Assembly: GCA_947623665.1 (NCBI GenBank)
Contig: CANQHJ010000003.1
Coordinates: forward strand, 1-47,415
From: an uncultured Bacilli bacterium
GTDB taxonomy: Bacteria > Bacillota_I > Bacilli_A > RF39 > UBA660
Length of the DNA stretch: 47,415 nucleotides
Direction of reading: 5' to 3'
Positions 16,879 to 24,471 of this stretch are shown piece by piece. Positions within the stretch are counted from its first letter, which is position 1, and every line of letters begins with the position of its first letter. The translations under genes were made by a program, and so were the position numbers. The notes beneath the pieces are model-generated. The model was not told where the DNA came from. It saw only the letters and a program-made list of their open reading frames with translations, and made no database searches.

Positions 16879-17942
16879 TTCTTTTTCTCCTTTCTCATCT
16901 CAATCATATCGTAAAATGCTTCTAGCCTAGTCTCAATTCCAATTTCACTAGTTTGACTATCAAAACTAAAATATAAAATTGGGATATGATAATCTTGACT
17001 AATATTTTCAAGTATTGGCATTGCATCCATCTCAGGAGTACATCCAAAAGACTTAACATGAATAATACCATCATATCCATGTTTAGCAAGCCACTCTGCC
17101 TCTTTTATAGTATCCATACCAGTAGCACCAATATCATATTTCATATATTTCTTAACTTTTTTAACTATATTCTTAGGATTTCTAAAAAATATAGTATTAG
17201 AAATATTTAATTTTCTAGTAACAACAATTTCATGTTTTGCAAGCCATTTTTCTATAAAATGATTACTAAAAGGTTCTAGTGTTGTATAATACTCTCCAAC
17301 AAATCCAACTTTTATAGGATTCTTAGGTTTATTTATCTTAACCTTTTTCATCATCTTTTTATAACGTTTATTTATTTTCTTTAAACTTTTATAACTTCTA
17401 ACAGTTCTAAGTTCTTTTAACATTGCATCATATAAATTTTCTAAAGTCCCCTCTTCTTCTTCAAAACCTACATTTTCTCTAATATAATCTTCTATCTTAT
17501 CCATTATATCAATCATTCTAACTCCTATCATTAAAGCTTTTGCAAGTCTTTTAACAGTAAGTTTAGGATTATATTTTTTCATTTTTTCATAAATAGATGT
17601 TGGTTTTGTAATTTCACTATCTCCAAAGTTTATGAATGTAAATTCATATCCTAAGTCTCTAAGTATTTGTTCATGAAGTTCTCCATAATAAGAAAGTCTA
17701 CAAACTCCTCCAGTTTGAATTAAAGTATCTGCTCCATTTTCTAAAGCTTCTATATAACAACCTAAATTATATTTAAAAGGAGCACAAACAAAATCAGGAC
17801 TATATTTACTACCAATTTCTAATGTCTTTTTAGTAATTGGTGGTGGTGTTAAATACTCACAATCTAAAATAAGACTTAATACAACTTCTATTGGTACACA
17901 ATAATTACCCATATGAGGAAAACTAATTTTTGTTTTTTTCAT
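16875..17942 (-). CDS. 2-hydroxyacyl-CoA dehydratase D-like protein (HgdB-fold, CoA-activase associated)
   Basis: The 355-aa protein has the HGD-D fold with conserved cysteines (NYCVPIE, DFVCAPFKYNLGCY, GGVCRLSYYGE, SFGCTPEMDAMP) that could hold a 4Fe-4S cluster. This family is usually annotated as acyl-CoA dehydratase activase-related protein. In many Clostridia the equivalent is part of one very long polypeptide, whereas here it is a separate gene. It overlaps the upstream gene by 20 bases and the downstream activase by four, so the three proteins are probably made in concert. AGGAGG precedes the ATG. Confidence 0.85.
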   Translation of the reverse strand: MKKTKISFPHMGNYCVPIEVVLSLILDCEYLTPPPITKKTLEIGSKYSPDFVCAPFKYNLGCYIEALENGADTLIQTGGVCRLSYYGELHEQILRDLGYEFTFINFGDSEITKPTSIYEKMKKYNPKLTVKRLAKALMIGVRMIDIMDKIEDYIRENVGFEEEEGTLENLYDAMLKELRTVRSYKSLKKINKRYKKMMKKVKINKPKNPIKVGFVGEYYTTLEPFSNHFIEKWLAKHEIVVTRKLNISNTIFFRNPKNIVKKVKKYMKYDIGATGMDTIKEAEWLAKHGYDGIIHVKSFGCTPEMDAMPILENISQDYHIPILYFSFDSQTSEIGIETRLEAFYDMIEMRKEKKK

Positions 17943-18858
17943 ATTCTTCCTCCTTTTTTAGTTTTATAATATCAATAAAACTTTCAAGTCTAGTCTCACG
18001 ACCAGCTGTACCATCTTGAACATCTAAAATAAGAGTAACAAGAGGTTTTTTTATTTTTCTAATAATCATCTCATTAACTAGTGAGTCGGGTCCACATGGA
18101 AAACTACTCATAAGTACAATACCATCTACTTTATCTTTATAAATGTCTATTGCACCAACTAATTCTTTATTATAAGTCCATTGTAGTGTTGGAGATATTT
18201 TATGGGCAATAGCACGTGCTTTTTCTCTATCTACTATATCTGCATATATTATAGTAACTCCTAACTCTTCTAGGTAATTAATAACAGGACTTCCAACATA
18301 TGCATCATATGTATTGTAAGGATGGGATACTAATAATATTTTTATATTATCTGTATTTAATTTTTTATTTTGTTCTCTAAGCAATGCTTTATGTTCTTCC
18401 TCCATTGCTCCTTTAGCATAAATATATGCTTCTAATGTCTCTTTCTTACTTTTACCAAGTACTTTTCCCATATTTAAGAAACCTTCTTGTTCTGTATGTC
18501 CTCCATAAACATCTACATTATAATCAAGTATTTTAAAATCTCTATCTCTAAATGTATTACAAACAACATCATAAAGAGCTTGAAATCTAGTACATACAAT
18601 TTCTCTATCTTTGAAGGTTGCTATTCTTGGAATAAGTATATAATCACACTTACCAATTAAAGACTCTAAATGTCCTAAATATACTTTATATGAAAGACAA
18701 GCCTCATCAATTGCATAATTAACTCCACGAGATAAAACTTCTTTAGTAGTATCTTCACTTTCTATTATTTCACAATCTAATTTCTCAAAAAACGTTCTCC
18801 ATAAAGTATGATAACGAAAATAAAGTAATGCTTTAGGAATACCAATTTTAGTTTTCAT
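17923..18858 (-). CDS. Acyl-CoA dehydratase activase-related protein (DUF2229-like)
   Basis: The protein is 311 aa from the ATG behind GGTGAT. A TTG at 18870 lies inside the ribosome binding region and is rejected. The N-terminus IGIPKALLYFRYHTLWRTFFE and the DEACLSYKVYLGH motif are characteristic of the DUF2229 family, with further Cys in VCTRFQALY and SSFPCGPDSLVNE. It is the first gene of the operon with the HGD-D-like and activase-like genes. It likely forms an Fe-S protein complex with them. The biochemical reaction is not known for this branch. Confidence 0.85.
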   Translation of the reverse strand: MKTKIGIPKALLYFRYHTLWRTFFEKLDCEIIESEDTTKEVLSRGVNYAIDEACLSYKVYLGHLESLIGKCDYILIPRIATFKDREIVCTRFQALYDVVCNTFRDRDFKILDYNVDVYGGHTEQEGFLNMGKVLGKSKKETLEAYIYAKGAMEEEHKALLREQNKKLNTDNIKILLVSHPYNTYDAYVGSPVINYLEELGVTIIYADIVDREKARAIAHKISPTLQWTYNKELVGAIDIYKDKVDGIVLMSSFPCGPDSLVNEMIIRKIKKPLVTLILDVQDGTAGRETRLESFIDIIKLKKEEEYEKNKN

Positions 18859-18887
18859 CTTATCACCCAAAATCTATTGTACCACAA

Positions 18888-18922
18888 ATTAATAAAACTC
18901 TAAAGTCTTTACTCTAGAGTTT
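18888..18922 (-). terminator. Terminator of the 261-aa membrane-anchored protein
   Basis: Eight-base arms AAACTCTA and TAGAGTTT, with a 12-base loop, are followed by TATTAATTT. The element overlaps the end of the upstream gene and precedes a TACAAT -10-like box for the dehydratase-like operon. Confidence 0.65.
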
Positions 18923-19706
18923 AACTATTATTTAAAATATTCATAACTTTTTCTTTATACTCATCATAACTTAAACTTCCAACATCCCCTTCCAAACTAT
19001 ATCTACAATCATGACCACGACAAGTATATCTATTGCTATTTTTTAAATAAGATTTTGTATACTCATTATCCTCTGTCCAACCATCATATTTAACAGTATA
19101 ATCATTCATATAAATAACCTCAATAGACTTTATATCATCACCCTTATTATTCTTTTTTAATATTTCTTTAGCTTTCTGTAAAATCTTATAATCTTCTTTT
19201 ATCTCTTCTAAAGTTAAATTTTTAAAATCATCATCAAAGACCATATATGCTAAATGGGTTTTAGAATTTATATAATTCTTACGAGGACCATTATTGAAAA
19301 ACTCTAAATAATTATCTACAAAACCACCCTTCTTTATACTTTTTATATATTTATATAATTCTTGCCTCATATCATAGACATCTTCGTCAAAACTATCCTC
19401 ACCATTTTCTATTTTAACTTCATAAGATAAATCATCTTTTAATCCATAATATCCAACATAATCATCTTCCAAACACATATCAATCTTTTTATCTTCATTT
19501 TTATTACAATATATACTAATAGGTTCTTTGCTAAGTTCTACCATATGCCTAGATTTAAATTCTTTTCTCATTTCCTTATCGATATTTTCAAAATTATTAC
19601 TAGTATCAGGATAAACTCTAAAGTAAAGACATCCACATATTAATATTCCTACAACAATAAATAATATCTTATCTTTTAAAAACTCTTCTAATTTTTCTAT
19701 ATTCAT
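18921..19706 (-). CDS. Membrane-anchored protein of unknown function (paralog of the next gene's C-terminal domain)
   Basis: The protein is 261 aa. One transmembrane helix near the N-terminus (ILFIVVGILICGCLYF) is followed by an extracytoplasmic domain of about 225 residues. Its core (KSIKKGGFVDNYLEFFNN, then EEIKEDYKILQKAKEILKKN, then a Cys-containing end TCRGHDCRYSLE) aligns with the C-terminal half of the neighbouring 488-aa protein, so the pair arose by duplication. I start it at ATG 19706 behind AGGTGGAG. A GTG at 19715 overlaps that site. The two genes are adjacent and co-directional. No known family was recognised. Confidence 0.75.
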   Translation of the reverse strand: MNIEKLEEFLKDKILFIVVGILICGCLYFRVYPDTSNNFENIDKEMRKEFKSRHMVELSKEPISIYCNKNEDKKIDMCLEDDYVGYYGLKDDLSYEVKIENGEDSFDEDVYDMRQELYKYIKSIKKGGFVDNYLEFFNNGPRKNYINSKTHLAYMVFDDDFKNLTLEEIKEDYKILQKAKEILKKNNKGDDIKSIEVIYMNDYTVKYDGWTEDNEYTKSYLKNSNRYTCRGHDCRYSLEGDVGSLSYDEYKEKVMNILNNS

Positions 19707-19715
19707 AAACTCCAC

Positions 19716-21182
19716 CTAATTACTTTTATTTATAACCCTCTCTACTCTTTCTTTAAACTCATCAAAAGATAAATCATCTAAATTTAGACTATTAATAGAA
19801 GACTGACTCTCTTCCAAAGTATACATACAATTTGTATATTTTTCGTCATTATATTCTCCACCACAAGAATAAGTATCTAAAACATAATCTTGATCACTAT
19901 AATTAGTCTCAAATTTAAATTTATTATTCCAATTTCCCTCTGTCTGTATTCTAGGATCATTTATATATCTAACTGCCATAACTTTTATATGTCTTTTTAC
20001 ATTATATTTCTTAAATAAACTTTTAGCTTTTTGTAAAATTTTATAATCAGTTAATAATTCTTCTTCAGAAAACTTATTATTATCTTTATCATATACCGCA
20101 TAAGATAAATAATTATAAGTTCCATTATAATCAAAATCATTCTTATCATTATGATAAAAAATCAAATAATTAGGAACATAACTGTCTTTCTTTACACTCT
20201 TAATATAATCATATAATTCTTTTCTAATTTTATAAGTATTCTTATCTATATCAACAGTATATTTATTATTACGCCTTTTTATACTAATCCAAAAAGACTC
20301 ATCATCTTTTAACCTATATTGTGCAGAATAATATCCTTGATTAGAAGGATAACCACCTAATTTTTTTCCTTCTGTATAACCAAAATAAGGTGTTGGATCT
20401 TCATCTAAATCAACTCCATAATTAGACTCTAAATAATTTCTAAAATCTCTATCAACTTTTGTATTATTAGAAGAACTATTTTTATAATCTACTCTAGTTG
20501 GATAAAGCCATATAAAAAGTAACACTATAACAAATATAAATATAACTAATATACATTTTATAACATTACTCCATAAAACAACAAGATTAACCTTTTTTAA
20601 ATTATTAGACTCTTCAAATTGATATTTACTACTATCACGTCCCAGTAAAAAATAAAAAATTGGAGGACAAAATAAAAGTCCAAAAGAATATATAGAAGAT
20701 TTACCAAATGCTTTAGAAGTTTTATAAGATACAATTGAACCATATATTAAATAAGAAATCCAAAATATAAATCTTAAATTACTCATATATACATTTATAT
20801 TATAATATTCATAATAATACTCATAGTTTTCAAAAAGCCTACTTGCAAGATCAGGAAAAGCTCCAAAAGATAACATCAATAGAAAAATAAATATGTATAT
20901 TAAAAACCATATTCTATTAACTCCTACTATCTTACAATGAACAAAGGAACTATAAAAAGGAATAAATGCTTTATAACTTTTTTCTCCTGCTTTTCTAAAC
21001 AAAAGAGCTCTTCCTATTACCCTCATAATGTAAAAGACAATAAATAAAACAATAATTAAAATAAAAGATAATATTACAGAAGCATAATTATAACTAATAA
21101 TAGGTAAATAATCACCAAAAAACATACTCGAAATCATTAATAATTTAATACTAATATAAAAAATTAATCCCATATAATACAC
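19716..21182 (-). CDS. Multi-pass membrane protein with DUF5684-like N-terminus and extracytoplasmic domain
   Basis: The protein is 488 aa. About six membrane helices occupy residues 1-240. Among them is RALLFRKAGEKSYKAFIPFYSSF followed by KIVGVNRIWFLIYIF, a pattern like DUF5684 (often next to signal-peptidase-like or energy-coupling proteins). The C-terminal 240 residues are hydrophilic and match the smaller downstream protein (KKDSYVPNYLIFYHND, EELLTDYKILQKAKSLFKKYN, a terminal Cys pair). TATAAT lies upstream. It is divergent from the plus-strand gene starting at 21312. Function is unknown. Confidence 0.75.
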   Translation of the reverse strand: MYYMGLIFYISIKLLMISSMFFGDYLPIISYNYASVILSFILIIVLFIVFYIMRVIGRALLFRKAGEKSYKAFIPFYSSFVHCKIVGVNRIWFLIYIFIFLLMLSFGAFPDLASRLFENYEYYYEYYNINVYMSNLRFIFWISYLIYGSIVSYKTSKAFGKSSIYSFGLLFCPPIFYFLLGRDSSKYQFEESNNLKKVNLVVLWSNVIKCILVIFIFVIVLLFIWLYPTRVDYKNSSSNNTKVDRDFRNYLESNYGVDLDEDPTPYFGYTEGKKLGGYPSNQGYYSAQYRLKDDESFWISIKRRNNKYTVDIDKNTYKIRKELYDYIKSVKKDSYVPNYLIFYHNDKNDFDYNGTYNYLSYAVYDKDNNKFSEEELLTDYKILQKAKSLFKKYNVKRHIKVMAVRYINDPRIQTEGNWNNKFKFETNYSDQDYVLDTYSCGGEYNDEKYTNCMYTLEESQSSINSLNLDDLSFDEFKERVERVINKSN

Positions 21183-21260
21183 CTCACATAATCTAATTAT
21201 ACTATTTATATTAATTAAGTTTTTCTAAAACATGAAAACCCATTGTAAAACTTTGTAAAA

Positions 21261-21289
21261 TTGACCAAAACGAAAAAATGTGCTATAAT
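21261..21289 (+). promoter_or_regulatory. Sigma-A promoter of the plus-strand membrane protein
   Basis: TTGACC, a 17-base spacer and TGC-TATAAT form a near-consensus extended -10 promoter. The first in-frame TTG of the gene is part of this -35 box, which rules it out as a start. Confidence 0.88.
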
Positions 21290-21311
21290 ATGCCCGAAAA
21301 TGGTGATGATT

Positions 21312-22013
21312 ATGAAAAATTTAGAATTAAAAATTTATGAGAAGTTGGGTATAAAAAAATTTAAAGAGTTTGCCTTTAAATTACGTGAAAAAATTATAAA
21401 ACCATTTATAGACTATAAAGAAGAAAAAGAACAGAAAAGAATACTACAAAAAACACCTGATAATTTTATTATGGCAAAAGGAAATGGTATTTCAGATCTT
21501 TTGGATTTTAAAAAAGAAATACTTTTTAATACTGGACTTTGTATTGCTTCGGCAATAGTTAGTATTCCTGTTATTACAAATATATTAATGAATAATCCTA
21601 ATATTTTGGAAATACTTGCAACAGCAGGTTTTGTAACTTTTGATACTTATAGTCTTATTCTACAAAGGTATAACAATATAAGAATTAACAATGCTATAGA
21701 AAAAATGAAACCCTTAGAAGAAAAAAGAAAAAGACCTTTAATAGAGGAGTTAAAAAAGGAAAAAGTTTTAACTAATGATTATGATTATATAATAAAAAAT
21801 AAAAAGGATAAAGAAGAAGATATTACAATAGATGAAGTATTAGATAAAGCTACTTATAAAGAATTAAAGATATATAGAGAAAAATTAAAACAATTAACAT
21901 CTATAAAAAGTTTTTCTGATAACCATCCTAATATAGAAGGATTATATATTCCACTTCCAATAGAATATAATAAAACTTTAATTTTAACACCAAAAAAAGC
22001 TATCAAGAAGTAG
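21312..22013 (+). CDS. Small membrane protein of unknown function
   Basis: This is the only protein gene of ordinary size on the plus strand in the window. It encodes 233 aa from ATG 21312, chosen because GGTGAT ends five bases before it and the promoter places the RNA start near 21296. An ATG at 21300 is also in frame but would be almost leaderless. Residues 1-50 are basic and helical (LREKIIKPFIDYKEEKEQKR). Residues 65-125 contain two hydrophobic helices. The rest is charged and ends LTPKKAIKK. No known family was recognised. It ends in a terminator shared with convergent gltX. Confidence 0.8.
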   Translation: MKNLELKIYEKLGIKKFKEFAFKLREKIIKPFIDYKEEKEQKRILQKTPDNFIMAKGNGISDLLDFKKEILFNTGLCIASAIVSIPVITNILMNNPNILEILATAGFVTFDTYSLILQRYNNIRINNAIEKMKPLEEKRKRPLIEELKKEKVLTNDYDYIIKNKKDKEEDITIDEVLDKATYKELKIYREKLKQLTSIKSFSDNHPNIEGLYIPLPIEYNKTLILTPKKAIKK

Positions 22014-22022
22014 CTTTTATTT
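21992..22022. terminator. Bidirectional terminator between the plus-strand gene and gltX
   Basis: AAAAGCTA and TAGCTTTT arms enclose a seven-base loop and are flanked by A and T runs. The hairpin contains the plus-gene stop and touches the gltX stop. Confidence 0.8.
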
Positions 22023-23663
22023 GTTTAAATATTTTTTAAATAACTCTAATCTATTATTTAATTTATCTTTACCAAGTATTTTTAGTATTTCATATAAATC
22101 AGGAGATTTATCTCTACCAGTAACCATAACACGAATTGCTTCACAAACATCTCCTACATGTCCTTTATATTTAGATGGATCTTTTTTATATTCTTTAACA
22201 TTAGGACTATATCCTTCATTAATAGAAAACTCTTTTATACGATTAAACCATTCATCTTTAGAATCATTAATATTATAAATATCTATATATCTTTTTATCA
22301 TATCTATATCATAATCTTTAGATGAGTTTAATTTAGAATAATTTTCTTTTTCAAACATAGAATCAATTGCATATGAAAATTCTTCTTTAACATCACTGTA
22401 TTTAGCAATATCTTTTCTTGGTCTTGGACCATCTTTTTCTATATTTAAAAATGCAATCATTAAATCTTTATTATCTTTTAAAAAATCTGCATAATTTTTA
22501 TCAAACTTTTCTGCATAAGAAAGTGTTTCTTCAAAAACCTCTTTACCGTTCTTACGAGAAAAATATGTCTTACAAATATTTTCTAATTTAGAGGAGTCAA
22601 AACTAGTACCTCCAATACCTTGTTTAGAAAAATCAAATATAAAATCTTCTATATTTTTGTCTTGATTTTTTAAATACCATTCTTCAAAATTAGTATTAGC
22701 AATAGTAGAAAGATATAAATGTAGAGCATCTATTGGAATACCACTTTCTTCATAATATTTTGCTCCTGCCCATAAATCTTTTCTTTTAGAAAGTTTTCTA
22801 ATAGTACCAGTTTCACTATCTTTTATAGTTATGGGTGCAATATGTGCATATTCTGGTCTTTCAAAACCTAAAACTTCGAATAATTGTACATGTAAAGGTA
22901 TACTAGATACCCATTCATCTCCTCTGATAACATGAGTGGTATGCATTAGATGATCATCAATTGCATGGGCAAGATGATAAGTAGGAGTTCCATCTTTTTT
23001 AAGAAGTATTGTATCTATATCATGTTCAGGAAATTTTAATTTTCCTTTAATAGCATCTTTTATTTCTATTTGATGTTCAGCGTTTCCAGGAGATTTAAGA
23101 CGAATAACATAATCTTTACCACTTTCTAAATTTTCTTTAACCTCTTCATAGGTTAAATCTCTATCAGTAGCATAATGTCCATAAATACCTATTTTTTGCT
23201 TCATTACTTCTTGTTCTTCTTTTATTTCTTGTTGTTCTTCTTCACTCATAAAGCAAGGATAAGCAAGACCTCTTCTAATTAAATCTTTTACATAAGTTTG
23301 ATAAATTTCAGTTCTCTTACTTTGGATATAAGGACCATAGTCTCCTCCAATACCATAACCTTCTGTTGGATTTATAGCAAAGGATTTTAATATAGAAGTA
23401 ATATTATCAATACCACCTTCTACTGCACGTTTTTGATCAGTATCTTCGATTCTTAAAAAGAATACTCCTTTACTTTGTCTAGCATAAACCATATCACAAA
23501 AAGCAGAAAATAAATTACCCAAATGAACACTACCAGTAGGACTTGGACCATAACGTGTAACCATTGCATTATCATCCAAATTTCTTTCAGGATACATCTT
23601 CTCATAATAATCAGGTGTTTTATCAATGTTTGGAAATAATAAGTCTGCTATTTTCTTGCTCAT
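22017..23663 (-). CDS. gltX: Glutamyl-tRNA synthetase
   Basis: This class I synthetase attaches glutamate to tRNA-Glu, and in organisms that use GatCAB, also to tRNA-Gln. It is 548 aa from the ATG behind GGAGTGAT; a GTG at 23672 is part of that site. The HIGH-like motif is in GPSPTGSVHLGNLFSAF, and the KMSKS-like motif is KLSKRKD. FLRIEDTDQKRAVEGG is the family's substrate-binding loop. The C-terminal region is longer than the usual 470-500 aa and carries a charged insert (RPRKDIAKYSDVKEEF). It is divergent from a tRNA-Gln gene, a probable substrate if the enzyme is non-discriminating. Confidence 0.95.
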   Translation of the reverse strand: MSKKIADLLFPNIDKTPDYYEKMYPERNLDDNAMVTRYGPSPTGSVHLGNLFSAFCDMVYARQSKGVFFLRIEDTDQKRAVEGGIDNITSILKSFAINPTEGYGIGGDYGPYIQSKRTEIYQTYVKDLIRRGLAYPCFMSEEEQQEIKEEQEVMKQKIGIYGHYATDRDLTYEEVKENLESGKDYVIRLKSPGNAEHQIEIKDAIKGKLKFPEHDIDTILLKKDGTPTYHLAHAIDDHLMHTTHVIRGDEWVSSIPLHVQLFEVLGFERPEYAHIAPITIKDSETGTIRKLSKRKDLWAGAKYYEESGIPIDALHLYLSTIANTNFEEWYLKNQDKNIEDFIFDFSKQGIGGTSFDSSKLENICKTYFSRKNGKEVFEETLSYAEKFDKNYADFLKDNKDLMIAFLNIEKDGPRPRKDIAKYSDVKEEFSYAIDSMFEKENYSKLNSSKDYDIDMIKRYIDIYNINDSKDEWFNRIKEFSINEGYSPNVKEYKKDPSKYKGHVGDVCEAIRVMVTGRDKSPDLYEILKILGKDKLNNRLELFKKYLNK

Positions 23664-23694
23664 AAATATCACTCCTCGTTTAATTTACTGATTT

Positions 23695-23723
23695 AATATA
23701 ACATTTTTTCTATTAAAAATCAA
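23695..23723 (-). promoter_or_regulatory. Promoter of gltX
   Basis: The minus strand has TTGATT, 17 bases and TATATT. It is back to back with the tRNA promoter: the two -35 boxes are four bases apart. Confidence 0.7.
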
Positions 23724-23727
23724 TGAT

Positions 23728-23756
23728 TTGAAAAAAATTAATTATTATAGTAAAAT
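23728..23756 (+). promoter_or_regulatory. Promoter of tRNA-Gln
   Basis: TTGAAA, a 17-base spacer and TAAAAT lie 12 bases before the mature tRNA 5-prime end. Confidence 0.8.
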
Positions 23757-23768
23757 ATATTTATATAT

Positions 23769-23843
23769 TGCCCTATAGCCAAGTGGTAAGGCAGAGCGCT
23801 CTGACCGCTTTATGCGTTAGTTCGAATCTAACTAGGGCAACCA
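23769..23843 (+). tRNA. tRNA-Gln (anticodon CTG)
   Basis: The cloverleaf is complete: acceptor TGCCCTA/TAGGGCA, D-stem GCC/GGC, anticodon stem GAGCG/CGCTT with loop CTCTGAC, variable loop TATGC, T-stem GTTAG/CTAAC with TTCGAAT, and encoded CCA. The anticodon at positions 34-36 is CTG, reading the codon CAG. The U1-A72 pair is a known identity feature of bacterial tRNA-Gln. A dedicated CTG isoacceptor is unexpected in such an AT-rich genome, where TTG would normally serve both codons. Confidence 0.95.
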
Positions 23844-23851
23844 TATAAAAA

Positions 23852-23877
23852 TAAACCCTTGATTTCAAGGGTTTTAT
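23852..23877 (+). terminator. Terminator of tRNA-Gln
   Basis: AAACCCTTGA and TCAAGGGTTT form a ten-base stem with a two-base loop, followed by TATT. It follows the CCA by nine bases. Confidence 0.85.
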
Positions 23878-23948
23878 TCATAAATTCCTTATTTTTTATA
23901 AAATTAAATTATAAACATCTACACCATAGAATATATACTTAAAAAGCA

Positions 23949-23977
23949 TTGGCAAGATGCCCACTTTCCTTTATGAT
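23949..23977 (+). promoter_or_regulatory. Promoter of a candidate micro-ORF
   Basis: TTGGCA, a 17-base spacer and TATGAT are followed 14 bases later by AAAGGAGG. Confidence 0.65.
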
Positions 23978-24005
23978 ATACTAATATCATGAAAGGAGGA
24001 AAACA

Positions 24006-24077
24006 ATGAAATTTATGATTGTAATACTAAAAAGAATTGCTATAAGTTTTGAGATCGAAATAAAAAACTTTAAATAA
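24006..24077 (+). CDS. Candidate 23-aa peptide gene
   Basis: The 24-codon ORF has its own promoter and a very strong ribosome binding site (AAAGGAGG, six bases before ATG). The peptide begins MKFMIVILKRIAI and ends IEIKNFK: a short hydrophobic stretch with basic residues, then a charged tail. A hairpin (CCAAGAGAG/CTCTCTTGG) lies ten bases after the stop. This could be a small membrane-active peptide, a leader, or a type I toxin-like product. No homolog is recognised, and expression is inferred only from signals. Confidence 0.45.
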   Translation: MKFMIVILKRIAISFEIEIKNFK

Positions 24078-24087
24078 CAATTCTTAT

Positions 24088-24114
24088 CCAAGAGAGACTA
24101 ACCTCTCTCTTGGT
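24088..24114 (+). terminator. Hairpin after the micro-ORF
   Basis: Nine-base arms CCAAGAGAG and CTCTCTTGG are separated by about nine bases. It lacks a clear T tract (TACTAATATT follows), so it may be a structural 3-prime end or a regulatory hairpin rather than a strong terminator. Bases 24115-24246 show no further gene. Confidence 0.5.
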
Positions 24115-24239
24115 ACTAATATTAACATAAAAATCATAGAATTTCAATCTTTAAATATATATGAAAAAATTTTAATAAGAATGATATGATTAAGAATATT
24201 CTAAAGAATTTTACAATCAGGTCAAAATAAAGTCAAAAA

Positions 24240-24392
24240 AGAAAAACAATAAAACCCTTAATTTTAAGGGCTTTATTGCTTTTGTATAAATTCTTTTAAA
24301 TATGGAAAATAAAAGTACCTTTAATGTTTCAAATTGCTAAGAAACATAAAGTTACCAAACGAATTAGAAGATAGAGCTAAAGCCCTTCTTCA
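24240..24392 (-). ncRNA. Candidate structured small RNA between gltX/tRNA and ftsZ
   Basis: A strong minus-strand promoter and an intrinsic terminator bracket about 150 bases without an ORF. The RNA would fold into a long hairpin (GTAACTTTATGTTTC at its 5-prime arm with GAAACATTAAAGGTAC, 14 pairs with one mismatch and one bulge, 24315-24355). Near its 5-prime end AAGGGCUUU is perfectly complementary to AAAGCCCUU in the terminator's 5-prime arm (24379-24387 with 24266-24274), so it could switch between terminated and antiterminated forms or close end to end. No known RNA family was recognised. Confidence 0.5.
24247..24281. terminator. Bidirectional terminator of the candidate small RNA
   Basis: AATAAAACCCTTAA and TTAAGGGCTTTATT form a long stem with a short TT loop. 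It is flanked by T-rich sequence on the minus side (TTGTTTTTCTTTTTT) and by TGCTTTTG on the plus side. Transcripts from the micro-ORF and from the candidate RNA converge here. Confidence 0.8.
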
Positions 24393-24398
24393 ATATTG

Positions 24399-24427
24399 AT
24401 TTTAGCATATCTTATTTATTTTGTAAA
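24399..24427 (-). promoter_or_regulatory. Promoter of the candidate small RNA
   Basis: The minus strand has TTTACA, 17 bases and TGC-TAAAAT, an extended -10 promoter. It lies immediately after the ftsZ terminator. Confidence 0.75.
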
Positions 24428-24436
24428 CATCATAAA

Positions 24437-24470
24437 TAAAAAACTTAGGAATTTTAATCCTAAAGTCTTT
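24437..24470 (-). terminator. Terminator of ftsAZ
   Basis: ACTT-AGGA and TCCT-AAGT arms with an AT loop are followed by TTTTTT on the minus strand, just after the ftsZ stop. Confidence 0.75.
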
Positions 24471-24471
24471 T

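Noticed and set aside
15907..18858. A classical 2-hydroxyglutaryl-CoA dehydratase operon
   Set aside because: The proteins are the activase-related (DUF2229/HGD-D) type and no CoA-transferase or dehydrogenase is adjacent.
21261..21311. Longer N-terminus for the plus-strand membrane protein
   Set aside because: The TTG is the -35 box of a near-consensus promoter, so it cannot be in the transcript.
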